Assembly (NCBI RefSeq): GCF_044784365.2
Contig: NZ_CP173062.2
Length of the DNA stretch: 64,000 nucleotides
DNA from: Cetobacterium_A somerae
GTDB lineage: Bacteria > Fusobacteriota > Fusobacteriia > Fusobacteriales > Fusobacteriaceae
Strand: one strand, 5' to 3'
Shown here: in pieces, positions 1 to 8,290 of the stretch
Numbering within the stretch: the stretch's first letter is position 1
How the letters are laid out: each line of letters begins with the position of its first letter
Notes under the pieces: model-generated
Database searches by the model: none
Seen by the model: the letters and a program-made list of their open reading frames with translations, nothing else
Told to the model about the DNA's origin: nothing
Made by a program: the position numbers and the translations under genes

Positions 1-441
1 GAGCAAGCATATGGATTTTTATATGTACTGTTGGGAAATTGTATTGCAGCTGGAGCTTTTGCTTATTATTTTGGTGGAAATAGAGGTAGCTGCATCGCTT
101 CAGTTATTGGAGCTATTTCAATATCATTTTTAGGATATTTTGCTGCAAAGTTAATGATAAATAAATTCTTCTTAAATTTAGTTGGAGGAATGGTTTGTTC
201 CTTCTCAGCATATATATGTTTTTTATTTGGAATAATTCCAGAAATCTCAGTAACTATAATTTCAACGTTAATGTTATTGGTTCCTGGAATAGCTTTTACA
301 AATTCAATTAGAGATTTAATAACAGGAGATTTAGTTTCAGGAATTGCAAGAGGAGTAGAGGCTTTTATGGTAGGAACCGCTTTAGCTATAGGATCAGGAA
401 TAACGTTATCCATTATAAAAACATTAGGAGGGCTGCTATGA
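1..441 (+). CDS. ThrE-family amino acid exporter, N-terminal half protein (5' partial)
   Basis: The reading frame is open from base 1, so the gene begins before the window; the TTG at 31 is only an internal codon. What is visible is a run of hydrophobic helices rich in Gly, including VPGIAFTNSIRDLITGD, a pattern typical of the ThrE/DUF1212 domain of threonine/serine exporters. In many Firmicutes and Fusobacteria the exporter is split into two membrane proteins, and here the second half follows with an ATGA overlap (stop 439-441, next start 438), which implies translational coupling. Export of threonine or serine is the family role; the actual substrate is not shown by the sequence. Confidence 0.8.
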   Translation, partial: EQAYGFLYVLLGNCIAAGAFAYYFGGNRGSCIASVIGAISISFLGYFAAKLMINKFFLNLVGGMVCSFSAYICFLFGIIPEISVTIISTLMLLVPGIAFTNSIRDLITGDLVSGIARGVEAFMVGTALAIGSGITLSIIKTLGGLL

Positions 442-893
442 GGGTAATAATAATTCAGGTTATATCATCAATTGTTGCAACCTATGGTTTTGGGATAATA
501 TTTAATGTAAGAGGTATGAAAAATTTATATGGAAGTTTTGGAGCGGGAATTGGATGGTTGGTCTATAGTTTATTAAGTGAAAAGGGATTTACATATTTTA
601 TAGCCTATACAGCAGCATCTTCAACGATAACAATATATTCTGAGATTTTATCGAGAAGATTAAAGGTACCAACAGTTTCATTTTTATATCCATGTATGAT
701 TCCTTTAGTTCCTGGTGGTGGAATATATTACACCATGTATTACATAGTACAAGATAGTATATCTAAAGCAGTAGAAAAAGGAATAGAAACATTTATAATT
801 TCAGGATCAATTGCTATTGGGATCTTAACAGTTTCAACATTTTCACAAATTTATTACTATATAGTAAAGAAAAAAGCAAAAGAAAATTTATAA
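438..893 (+). CDS. ThrE-family exporter, C-terminal half protein (DUF3815/YjjB-like)
   Basis: A 151-residue membrane protein with about four or five hydrophobic segments and the motif PCMIPLVPGGGIYYTMY near residues 78-94, characteristic of the YjjB/DUF3815 half of split ThrE exporters. It overlaps the preceding half gene by four bases, so the two are probably made together and form one inner-membrane amino acid exporter. It ends in a basic tail (VKKKAKENL). A ClC channel gene starts 13 bases downstream behind an AAGGAG site, so all three probably share a transcript. Substrate is inferred from the family only. Confidence 0.8.
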   Translation: MRVIIIQVISSIVATYGFGIIFNVRGMKNLYGSFGAGIGWLVYSLLSEKGFTYFIAYTAASSTITIYSEILSRRLKVPTVSFLYPCMIPLVPGGGIYYTMYYIVQDSISKAVEKGIETFIISGSIAIGILTVSTFSQIYYYIVKKKAKENL

Positions 894-905
894 AAGGAGT
901 TACTT

Positions 906-2417
906 ATGGGGATTTTAAAAGTTTATATATTAGCTATTTTAACGGGATTTGTAACAGGTCTTATAACAATACCCTATAGATGGATGATAGAAAAATCAGC
1001 TTATATAAGGGATATGATTTTTAATTTGAACAATCCATTATACTATTTAATTTTAGGTTTTATTGGAATATATGTTATAGGTATTTTAATAAGTAAGATG
1101 GTAGAAGATAGTCCGTTGATTACAGGAAGTGGTATTCCTCAAGCAAGGGCACAAATATATGGAAGAATAAAAGTAAAAAATCCAATAAAAAATTTAGTTT
1201 TTAAATTCTTAGGTGGTGTTTCTGGAATTTCAGCAGGATACTCTCTTGGAAGAGAGGGCCCTTCTGTACAGATGGGAGCTTTAATTGGAGAAACAATATC
1301 ACAAGTATTTAAAGTGGATAGAGTTGAAAGAAAATATTTAATAATGAGCGGAGCTGGTGCAGGACTATCGTCTGCTTTTACAGCACCTCTTGCTTCTGCA
1401 ATTTTTATAGCTGAAGAGTTACAGAAATATTTTAATTCAAGATTAACAATTTTTTCTTTTTTAGGTTCTATAGTTTCTGGATATATGGCAGCTAAATTTT
1501 TTGTAAAAAATGATTATTTAGATATAGTTGTGAATTATCCACAAAATTTAAATTATTTTGAATATTTCTATATTTGTATAGCTTTTGCAATTTTTATAAG
1601 CTTAGTTGGAAAGAGTTTTTCTTTTCTTTTAATTTATTTTCAGAAGTTAAATAGGAAAATTAAAATATCAAAGTATATAAAAGTATTTTTCTATACTTTA
1701 ATGGTTATTGTAATTGGAATTTTTTATAAAGATTTAACTGCTGGTGGAGAAAGTTTTTTAATAAGAGAGGGAATGGTTAATGATCTTTCAATTGGAGCTT
1801 TAATCTTTTTTATAATTTTAAAACTTTTATTTACTACATTATCTTATTCAACTGGATTTCCTGGAGGAATATTTTTACCTCTTTTAGTTATTGGAGGTTT
1901 ATCAGGAAAGCTTTTTGGTTTAATTCTATTGTATTTTAATTTGATTGATATTAATAATCTAGGTGTATTCATATTTTTAGGAATGGCTTCAGCTTTTGTT
2001 GTTGTTGTTAGATCCCCAGCCACTGGAATTATTCTAATATTAGAGATGACATGGGATTTTACGCTACTTCCTAGTATGGTTATTGTAGCTGGATTAGCAT
2101 ATACAGTTAGTAACTTATTAAAAGTTGAACCAATATATGATTTATTATATAAACCATTAATTGAAAATGATGATAATGATGAAGTTGTAGAATTAGTTTT
2201 TGAAGTAGGAAGTGAATCCTATTTAATAGGAGAGGAGATTGGAAAATTAGAATTACCAGGAGATCTTAAAATAAAATCTATTGAGAGAAAAGGTGAATTT
2301 ATAAAAACTAATGATACAACTGAAATTGAAAAAAATGACATTATAGGAATTCCCACTAAAAAAAGAGATATAGAAAAATTCTATGATTCTTTGAGATCTT
2401 TAGCTCAAGAAAATTAA
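906..2417 (+). CDS. clcA: ClC-type chloride channel/H+ antiporter with RCK_C domain
   Basis: This 503-residue protein carries the three selectivity motifs of ClC proteins: GSGIP at residues 74-78, GREGP at 115-119 (with the gating glutamate) and GGIFLP at 320-325. A second glutamate in FIAEEL corresponds to the region of the internal proton glutamate of ClC exchangers, so an H+/Cl- antiporter is likelier than a passive channel. After the membrane domain, about the last 80 residues form a soluble TrkA-C/RCK_C-like domain (from VVELVFEVG), a common regulatory add-on. Acid-resistance ClC exchangers work beside GadC-type antiporters in E. coli, and a GadC gene lies next downstream, which may be functionally meaningful (inference). 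Confidence 0.92.
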   Translation: MGILKVYILAILTGFVTGLITIPYRWMIEKSAYIRDMIFNLNNPLYYLILGFIGIYVIGILISKMVEDSPLITGSGIPQARAQIYGRIKVKNPIKNLVFKFLGGVSGISAGYSLGREGPSVQMGALIGETISQVFKVDRVERKYLIMSGAGAGLSSAFTAPLASAIFIAEELQKYFNSRLTIFSFLGSIVSGYMAAKFFVKNDYLDIVVNYPQNLNYFEYFYICIAFAIFISLVGKSFSFLLIYFQKLNRKIKISKYIKVFFYTLMVIVIGIFYKDLTAGGESFLIREGMVNDLSIGALIFFIILKLLFTTLSYSTGFPGGIFLPLLVIGGLSGKLFGLILLYFNLIDINNLGVFIFLGMASAFVVVVRSPATGIILILEMTWDFTLLPSMVIVAGLAYTVSNLLKVEPIYDLLYKPLIENDDNDEVVELVFEVGSESYLIGEEIGKLELPGDLKIKSIERKGEFIKTNDTTEIEKNDIIGIPTKKRDIEKFYDSLRSLAQEN

Positions 2418-2522
2418 AAAAAATAAAAATAAAAAAGATATTACTTTTTTAGAAGGAAATGTTCTACCAAAAGTGAACAATAGAGTGACAATAATAAAAA
2501 ATATTTTATAGGAGGGTTATTT

Positions 2523-4127
2523 ATGGCTACTAACACTAGTACAACTAACAAACAGTTGACACTATTTGGATTTTTCACAATAACAGCCTCAATGGTTATG
2601 GCTGTTTATGAATATCCGAGTTTTGCAACTTCAGGATTTTCATTACTTTTCTTTTTACTGTTTGGAGGACTATTTTGGTTTATTCCAGTAGCACTTTGTG
2701 CGGCTGAAATGGCAACAATTCCAGGATGGGAAACAGGAGGAGTTTTCACTTGGGTTTCTGAATCTTTAGGTGAACGTTGGGGATTTGCGGCAATATTCTA
2801 TCAGTTTTTTGAAATAACAGTTGGTTATATCCCAATGCTTTACTTTATTAATGGTTCATTATCATACTTATTTGATTGGCCAGGATTAAATGTAAATCCA
2901 CATTTAAAACTTGTTTCAATTTTAATCGTATTTTGGATTTTAACATTCTCTCAATTAGGTGGTACTAAGTACACAGCTAAAATAGCAAGAATTGGATTTA
3001 TCTTTGGTATTGTAATACCAGCAATAATTTTAATTGGTCTTGCAGGAGCTTATGTTGTAGCTGGAAATCCAGTACATATGGAAGTTAGTTGGAATTCATT
3101 CTTCCCAGACTTCACTAATGTAAACTCATTAGTTATATTAGTATCATTTATCTTAAGTTATATGGGAGTAGAAGCATCAGCTTCTCATGCTAATGAAATG
3201 GCTAATCCTAAAAAACAATATCCAATAGCTGTATTTATGTTAGTTATTATAGCTATTGTTATAAGTTCTGCAGGAGGATTATCAATAGCTACAGTTATTC
3301 CAGTAAATGAGATAAACTTAAGTGCAGGAGTTAACCAAACTTTTGCTACACTAATTAATCACTATGGAAGTCACTTAGATTGGATTGTTAGAATTATAGC
3401 AGCATTTATCGGTCTTGGAGTTTTAGCTGAAGTAAGTGCATGGATAGTTGGACCATCAAGAGCTATGTATGTAGCAGCACAAAAAGGTATTTTACCTCCA
3501 GTGTTTAAAAAAGTTAATAAAAACGATGTTCCAGTTCCTTTAGTAATGTTCCAAGGAGTTATCGTAACTATTTGGGCAATTGTTTTAACATTAGGTGGTG
3601 GAGGAAACAATATGTCCTTCATGACAGCAATGTCTTTAACAGTTGTTATCTACTTAATGACATATTTCCTATTATTTATAGGTTATTTAACATTAGTTTT
3701 AAAAAGAAAAACAACAGATGCTCAAGCAGGATACCAAATTCCAGGTGGAGTTGTATTTAAATGTATAGTTGGTGCAGTAGGATTCTTAACATCACTGTTT
3801 GCATTTATTATATCATTCTTCCCACCAGATAATATTCCAGGTGGAAACACAGGAGAGTATGAAACTATATTAACTATAGGATTTGTAGTTGTACTAGTTC
3901 TTCCATTTATAATTTATGAATTTAGAGATAAAAAAAATGCAGTAGCAATAGATCCAACAAGAATTACTACAGAAAATGCTCCTGAACATCACTTCTTTGG
4001 ACATCCTAAAGCTAGAGGAGAGTTCCATATTACTCCACATCCAGATGATGTTATGCAACAAGATGAAGATCCAAAAAAAGAGATTGAAACAAAACCAGAA
4101 TCTAATGAAGAAAAAGAACAAAAATAA
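2523..4127 (+). CDS. gadC: Glutamate:GABA antiporter (GadC), APC family
   Basis: The 534-residue protein closely matches E. coli GadC along its length: the N-terminus contains KQLTLFGFFTITASMVMAVY, followed by about 12 membrane helices and the signature segments SYMGVEASASHANEM and GGGNNMSFMTA. Residues about 488-509 retain the C-plug (EHHFFGHPKARGEFH), which in E. coli GadC closes the cytoplasmic path at neutral pH. The family exchanges external glutamate or glutamine for internal GABA or glutamate in acid. No gadA/gadB decarboxylase is visible in the window; instead a glutaminase follows 26 bases downstream, which points to Gln/Glu exchange with ammonia release. It starts at ATG behind AGGAGGG. 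A charged low-complexity tail of about 25 residues follows the plug. Confidence 0.93.
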   Translation: MATNTSTTNKQLTLFGFFTITASMVMAVYEYPSFATSGFSLLFFLLFGGLFWFIPVALCAAEMATIPGWETGGVFTWVSESLGERWGFAAIFYQFFEITVGYIPMLYFINGSLSYLFDWPGLNVNPHLKLVSILIVFWILTFSQLGGTKYTAKIARIGFIFGIVIPAIILIGLAGAYVVAGNPVHMEVSWNSFFPDFTNVNSLVILVSFILSYMGVEASASHANEMANPKKQYPIAVFMLVIIAIVISSAGGLSIATVIPVNEINLSAGVNQTFATLINHYGSHLDWIVRIIAAFIGLGVLAEVSAWIVGPSRAMYVAAQKGILPPVFKKVNKNDVPVPLVMFQGVIVTIWAIVLTLGGGGNNMSFMTAMSLTVVIYLMTYFLLFIGYLTLVLKRKTTDAQAGYQIPGGVVFKCIVGAVGFLTSLFAFIISFFPPDNIPGGNTGEYETILTIGFVVVLVLPFIIYEFRDKKNAVAIDPTRITTENAPEHHFFGHPKARGEFHITPHPDDVMQQDEDPKKEIETKPESNEEKEQK

Positions 4128-4153
4128 AAGTTCTTAGACATGGAGGCAAAAAA

Positions 4154-5074
4154 ATGAATCAAGATGTATTAAGTAAAATAGTGGAAAACAATAAAGGTTT
4201 AATATCTCAAGGTGCTGTAGCAACATATATTCCTGAATTGGCTAAAGTAAGTAAAGATTACTTAGGTGCAGTTATTGCATTTCCAGATGGAACTATGTTA
4301 TCAGCAGGAGATACAAAAGTTAGATTTGCTATAGAAAGTATATCTAAAACAGTTGTTTTAGCTTTAGCTCTATTAGACAATGGAGAGGAAGAAGTATTTA
4401 AACATGTTCATAAAGAGCCTTCAGGAGATGCTTTTAACTCAATAAAAAAATTAGAAACAGAACCTGATCACTTACCAAGAAATCCCTTTATAAATGCAGG
4501 AGCTATTATGACAGCTTCTTTAATAAAAGGAAAAGATCCAGAAGATAAATTTAATAGAATTCTAGAATTCATGAAAAAAATAAGTGAAGATGACTCTTTA
4601 GAGTTAGCTACAGATATCTATTTAAGTGAAAAAGCTACTGGAGATACAAATAGAGGTTTAGCTTACTATATGAAAGGACAAGGAGTTTTAAGTGGAAATG
4701 TAGAAGATATTCTAGATGTATACTTTAAACAATGTTCAATATATGTAACTACAGAGAGTTTAGCTAAAATTGCAAGATTCTTTGCAAATGGTGGAGTTTT
4801 ATCAACTGGAGAGAGAGTTATTCCTAAAAAGTATGCACAAATAGTTAGTGGATTAATAGCTACTTGTGGAATGTATGATCAAAGTGGAGAGTACCTTGAT
4901 AATATTGGAATTCCAGGAAAATCTGGAGTAGGTGGAGGTATAATTTCACCAGTATCAAGTAAAAAAATAGGTGTTGCAGTATTTGGACCAGCTTTAGATG
5001 CTGAAGGAAATAGTGTTGCAGGTATGGGAATAATGAAAGATATCTCAAAAGAGATGGAACTAGACATGTTTTAA
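4154..5074 (+). CDS. glsA: Glutaminase A (beta-lactamase-like fold)
   Basis: A 306-residue cytosolic enzyme of the GlsA/YbaS family that hydrolyses glutamine to glutamate and ammonia. The catalytic SxxK pair is S62-x-x-K65 in FAIESISKTVV; NPFINAGAI and the Gly-rich GIPGKSGVGGG near the C-terminus are family hallmarks. Length agrees with the family (about 300-310). In E. coli, YbaS and GadC together form a glutamine-dependent acid-resistance system in which released ammonia consumes protons; the same pairing here (26-base gap, AGACATGGAGG ribosome site) supports that role. A strong terminator directly follows, then amt. Confidence 0.93.
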   Translation: MNQDVLSKIVENNKGLISQGAVATYIPELAKVSKDYLGAVIAFPDGTMLSAGDTKVRFAIESISKTVVLALALLDNGEEEVFKHVHKEPSGDAFNSIKKLETEPDHLPRNPFINAGAIMTASLIKGKDPEDKFNRILEFMKKISEDDSLELATDIYLSEKATGDTNRGLAYYMKGQGVLSGNVEDILDVYFKQCSIYVTTESLAKIARFFANGGVLSTGERVIPKKYAQIVSGLIATCGMYDQSGEYLDNIGIPGKSGVGGGIISPVSSKKIGVAVFGPALDAEGNSVAGMGIMKDISKEMELDMF

Positions 5075-5082
5075 AAAACTAA

Positions 5083-5111
5083 AAAAGGTCTCTTATTTAA
5101 GAGACCTTTTT
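5083..5111 (+). terminator. Intrinsic terminator between glsA and amt
   Basis: Arms AAAAGGTCTCTT (5083-5094) and AAGAGACCTTTT (5099-5110) pair perfectly around the loop ATTT and end in a T run. The amt ribosome site begins only a few bases later, so there is little room for a separate promoter after the hairpin; read-through probably sets amt expression below that of gadC-glsA. Confidence 0.85.
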
Positions 5112-5130
5112 AAAATAGGAGGTATACTAT

Positions 5131-6339
5131 ATGTTTCAAGGCGTAGTACATGGAAATGTAGCTTTTATGGTAATAGCAACAGTATTAGTATTTTTTATGA
5201 CTCCAGGACTAGCATTTTTTTATGGTGGGTTAGTTGAAAAGAAACACTCATTAACTTTAATGTTACAAATTTTTATCTCAATAGGTGTTGTAACTTTAAT
5301 GTGGATATTTGGAGGATTTAGTTTAGTATTTGGAAATACAATTGGTGGAATAATTGGAGATCCATTTCAATATATGAACTTTAAAGATATAGTTTTTCAA
5401 GTGAATACAACTTATGGATTAACAATTCCATTTTTAATGTTTTTCATGTATCAATTGATGTTCGCAATAATAACTTTACCACTGATGACAGGTTCAATAG
5501 TTAACAGAATAACAATGGGAGCTTGGATAAAGTATCTTGTTATTTGGATGATATTAGTTTATTTCCCTGTGGCTCATTGGGTATGGGGAGAAGGATTTTT
5601 AGCTAAAATGGGATTTGTTGATTTTGCTGGTGGAACAGTTATTCACGTTTCAGCTGCTTTTTCTGGATTGGGAGCTCTTTGGGTTCTTGGAAAAAGAAAA
5701 GTTATAACTGGAAAAGGACCATTTAATATGGGGCTTGTAGCAGTTGGAGCTGGAATACTTATGTTTGGATGGTTTGGTTTTAATGCAGGAGGAACTTTAG
5801 CTGCTGCCGGAACAACAGCGATTGTATTTACAAATACAGGAGTAGCTGGTGCAAGTGGTATGATTGTATGGGCTATAATGTCATACTTAGAAAAGAAAAA
5901 GTTCTCATTTTTAGATCCTTTAGTTGGAGCAGTTGCAGGACTTGCAACAATAACACCAGCTTCAGGTTATGTAACACCACCATCTGCACTATTAATTGGA
6001 GCATTAGCAGGAATTGTATGTTTTTATGCAATTAAAATACCAAGAAAAATGCAATGGGATGACGCTTTAGATGTATGGGGTGTTCATGGTGTTGGAGGAT
6101 TTATGGGAACTGTATTAATAGGTCTTTTAGCAAATGGAATGGTAAATAAAGTTTCAGCTAGTTCTCATCAGCTATGGGTTCAACTATTTGGAGCAGCATT
6201 AGTAGGAGTATACTCTATAGTAGTTTCATACTTAATAATGAAATTTTTAGATAAAACTTCTAATATTAGAGTAACAAAAGAAGAAATTGAAAAAGGTTTA
6301 GATGAAAGTTTATTAAATGAAAAATATAGTGATGATTAA
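5131..6339 (+). CDS. amt: Ammonium transporter (Amt family)
   Basis: A 402-residue polytopic membrane protein with the Amt signatures FYGGLVEKKH (residues about 30-39) and the twin-histidine pore segments VIHVSAAFSGLGALW and VWGVHGVGGFMGT. The family moves ammonium/ammonia across the inner membrane. Its place directly after the glutaminase suggests it handles ammonia made from glutamine, either retaining it or letting it out under acid conditions (inference). No GlnK/PII gene accompanies it, which is the usual amt partner. Start ATG behind AGGAGGT; the gene ends at a bidirectional terminator. Confidence 0.93.
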   Translation: MFQGVVHGNVAFMVIATVLVFFMTPGLAFFYGGLVEKKHSLTLMLQIFISIGVVTLMWIFGGFSLVFGNTIGGIIGDPFQYMNFKDIVFQVNTTYGLTIPFLMFFMYQLMFAIITLPLMTGSIVNRITMGAWIKYLVIWMILVYFPVAHWVWGEGFLAKMGFVDFAGGTVIHVSAAFSGLGALWVLGKRKVITGKGPFNMGLVAVGAGILMFGWFGFNAGGTLAAAGTTAIVFTNTGVAGASGMIVWAIMSYLEKKKFSFLDPLVGAVAGLATITPASGYVTPPSALLIGALAGIVCFYAIKIPRKMQWDDALDVWGVHGVGGFMGTVLIGLLANGMVNKVSASSHQLWVQLFGAALVGVYSIVVSYLIMKFLDKTSNIRVTKEEIEKGLDESLLNEKYSDD

Positions 6340-6340
6340 G

Positions 6341-6377
6341 AAAAGCTCTAAGCGTTTATTCCGCTTAGAGCTTTTTT
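6341..6377. terminator. Bidirectional terminator after amt
   Basis: Arms AAAAGCTCTAAGCG (6341-6354) and CGCTTAGAGCTTTT (6362-6375) flank a 7-base loop. A/T tails on both sides let it serve amt and the convergent DUF1622 gene ending at 6384. Confidence 0.85.
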
Positions 6378-6383
6378 CTTCTT

Positions 6384-6719
6384 TTATTTATGTTTTTCTA
6401 TTTCCCAACTCATAATAGTTCTAATAATAACTATTAGAAGAACGAGTACAATGTTTTGCAAATCTCTCAAAATAATAGTATCAACAATATCTGCAATAAT
6501 TAGAAATTGAAGACCTACTAAAATATACTTATCAAAAGTTTCTCTCATTATTTTATTGAAACTAAGACCCTCTTTATTTGTAAATAGAATTTTAACACTT
6601 TTTAAAAATCCAAAGCAAATAACTCCTATAGACAAAGCTGTAAAAAAGAAAGCTAACCAGTGTAATAAAAGTTTAAAAGAATCCATAATATAGTGTTCAA
6701 AAGTAAGCATAAAATCCAC
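6384..6719 (-). CDS. DUF1622 family membrane protein
   Basis: A 111-residue protein with three likely membrane helices and the segment YILVGLQFLIIADIVDTII, typical of DUF1622 proteins, which have no established function. It lies 12 bases after the steroid dehydrogenase-like gene on the same strand behind an AAGGGGTGG-type ribosome site, so the two are probably cotranscribed. No catalytic motif is visible. Identification rests on the signature segment and size. Confidence 0.65.
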   Translation of the reverse strand: MDFMLTFEHYIMDSFKLLLHWLAFFFTALSIGVICFGFLKSVKILFTNKEGLSFNKIMRETFDKYILVGLQFLIIADIVDTIILRDLQNIVLVLLIVIIRTIMSWEIEKHK

Positions 6720-6731
6720 CCCTTAATAAAA

Positions 6732-7511
6732 TTATCCTTCTAAATCTTGCTCTCCTCCACCATTGACAGGAAGAATTTGCCCTGTTATCCATTTAGATAA
6801 TGGAGATGCTAAGAAAAATACGGCCATAGCTATATCGTCAGCTTCTCCTAAAACCTTCATAGGTGTTTTCTTAAGCATAATTTCTTCTAACTCAGGAGTT
6901 AAAACTGTAGCTAAAGCATGAGTTTTAATTGCACCTGGTGCAATGGCATTTACTCTAATAATTGGACCTAAATCAACAGCCATATATTTAGTAAGTTGAT
7001 TAACAGCAGCTTTAGAGCTTCCATAAACACTCATATTATGACTTTGCATTATACTAGACATTGAACTAATATTAACGATTGATCCATATTCACTTGCAAT
7101 CATATGAGGAGCACAAAGTCTAGAAAGATTGAAGATACTAAAAACATTAAGATTATAGATTTTTTGAAGATATTCAGGAGTTAATTCTAAAAATTTTTCT
7201 CTTCCACCTCCGCCACCACCAGCATTATTAACTAAAATATTGATTTTACCAAACTCTTTAATAGTAGCTTTAACAACTTCTTCTAAATCTTGAATAGATG
7301 TAACATCACATTTTACTCCAATAGCTTTGACACCTTCACCTCTAGCTTCAATAGCTGTATTATCAGCATCAACTTTATTTAAATCAGCACATACAATATT
7401 AGCACCAGCTCTAGCTAACATTAAAGCAGAAGCTTTACCAATTCCAGCACCAGCACCAGTTATAATAGCAACCATACCTTTTAAATTATAGTGATTTTCA
7501 ATTTTAAACAT
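6732..7511 (-). CDS. hdhA: SDR oxidoreductase, 7-alpha-hydroxysteroid dehydrogenase-like
   Basis: A 259-residue classical short-chain dehydrogenase. The cofactor motif TGAGAGIG lies at residues 18-25, NNAGGGGG is the structural NNAG motif, and the catalytic Ser and YxxxK occur in NISSMSS and VYGSSK. Beyond these general features, segments such as LNVFSIFNLSRLCAPHM and the C-terminal SKWITGQILPVNGGG resemble E. coli HdhA, which oxidises the 7-alpha hydroxyl of bile acids with NAD. The match is stronger than for an average SDR, but the steroid substrate remains an inference. It is transcribed divergently from the 7638 gene and probably leads a two-gene operon with the DUF1622 protein. Confidence 0.7.
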   Translation of the reverse strand: MFKIENHYNLKGMVAIITGAGAGIGKASALMLARAGANIVCADLNKVDADNTAIEARGEGVKAIGVKCDVTSIQDLEEVVKATIKEFGKINILVNNAGGGGGGREKFLELTPEYLQKIYNLNVFSIFNLSRLCAPHMIASEYGSIVNISSMSSIMQSHNMSVYGSSKAAVNQLTKYMAVDLGPIIRVNAIAPGAIKTHALATVLTPELEEIMLKKTPMKVLGEADDIAMAVFFLASPLSKWITGQILPVNGGGEQDLEG

Positions 7512-7552
7512 AATAAAACACCTCCTAACCTAATTTTCTAATAAAAGGTAGA

Positions 7553-7585
7553 AAATCCTTTTATTATTAAAAATTAAAAGGATTT
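7553..7585. promoter_or_regulatory. 11-bp inverted repeat between divergent oxidoreductase genes
   Basis: AAATCCTTTTA (7553-7563) is perfectly repeated in inverse as TAAAAGGATTT (7575-7585) with an 11-base spacer, in the 126-base gap between hdhA-like and the 7638 gene. Its placement suits an operator acting on either promoter. A similar pair of half-sites lies at 16978-17010. The regulator is unknown. Confidence 0.5.
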
Positions 7586-7637
7586 AAAAAAACTATTTCG
7601 AAAAAAGTATTAAGAATATTGAATAAAGGAGGAGTAT

Positions 7638-8246
7638 ATGAACATAGGAATATTAGGAAATGGAGTTGTAGCAAATGCTTTAGCAGAGGTTTTTCATAAA
7701 TTAGGACACCCAGTTCAAATAGGAGTAAGGGATTTAAAAGAGGAGATTGAAAAAAAACATTTTATAGAGTATGTTGATGGAAAAGATATAGCAGAAGATA
7801 ATGAAATTATAATAATAGCTGTACCTGGAAATAAAGTTGAAAAAGCTGTAACAAATATAAAAAATCCTGAAGGGAAAATCTTTATTGATTTAACAAATCC
7901 AATTGGAGAAGATTATATTTTAACTCGTGGGAGATACACTTCTAATGGAGAAGTGATACAAGAGATTTTAAAAGATTCTCATATAGTAAAAACTTTAAAT
8001 ACTTTAGGAGTAGAAAAATTAATTAATCCTTGTGTAAATGAAAAAAAACTTACAATGTTATTAGCTGGGAATAACAAAATAGCTAATAAAAAAGTTGAAG
8101 AGTTACTTTTTGAAATGGGATTTGACCCAATGCTAATAGGAGATATACATTTTTCTAGATATTTAGAACCTCTTGCGATGATTTGGATAGAGATGGTAAG
8201 AAAGCAAGGAAAATCTTTTGAAAATGGATTGATTTGGATAAGATAA
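7638..8246 (+). CDS. NADPH-dependent F420 reductase-family oxidoreductase
   Basis: A 202-residue protein that begins MNIGILGNGVVANALAEVF, a Rossmann start with the GxGxxA form, followed by IGVRD, where the cofactor phosphate of NADP is normally read. This layout and the segment FIDLTNPI match the COG2085 (FNO-like, NADP oxidoreductase coenzyme F420-dependent) group. Most bacterial members lack F420, so the substrate is unknown. It is divergent from hdhA-like and has a GGAGGAG ribosome site. It ends at a shared terminator. No partner gene gives a further hint. Confidence 0.7.
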   Translation: MNIGILGNGVVANALAEVFHKLGHPVQIGVRDLKEEIEKKHFIEYVDGKDIAEDNEIIIIAVPGNKVEKAVTNIKNPEGKIFIDLTNPIGEDYILTRGRYTSNGEVIQEILKDSHIVKTLNTLGVEKLINPCVNEKKLTMLLAGNNKIANKKVEELLFEMGFDPMLIGDIHFSRYLEPLAMIWIEMVRKQGKSFENGLIWIR

Positions 8247-8251
8247 AATAA

Positions 8252-8284
8252 AAAAATCTGAGCTTTGTTTAAGCTCAGATTTTT
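8252..8284. terminator. Bidirectional terminator
   Basis: AAAAATCTGAGCTT (8252-8265) pairs with AAGCTCAGATTTTT (8271-8284) across a 5-base loop. It separates the oxidoreductase at 7638 from the convergent rhodanese gene. Confidence 0.85.
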
Positions 8285-8290
8285 ATTTGT

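Noticed and set aside
2418..2460. Possible terminator after the ClC gene (AAAAAAG...CTTTTTT)
   Set aside because: The stem would consist almost only of A-T pairs with no stable core, so it is not called.
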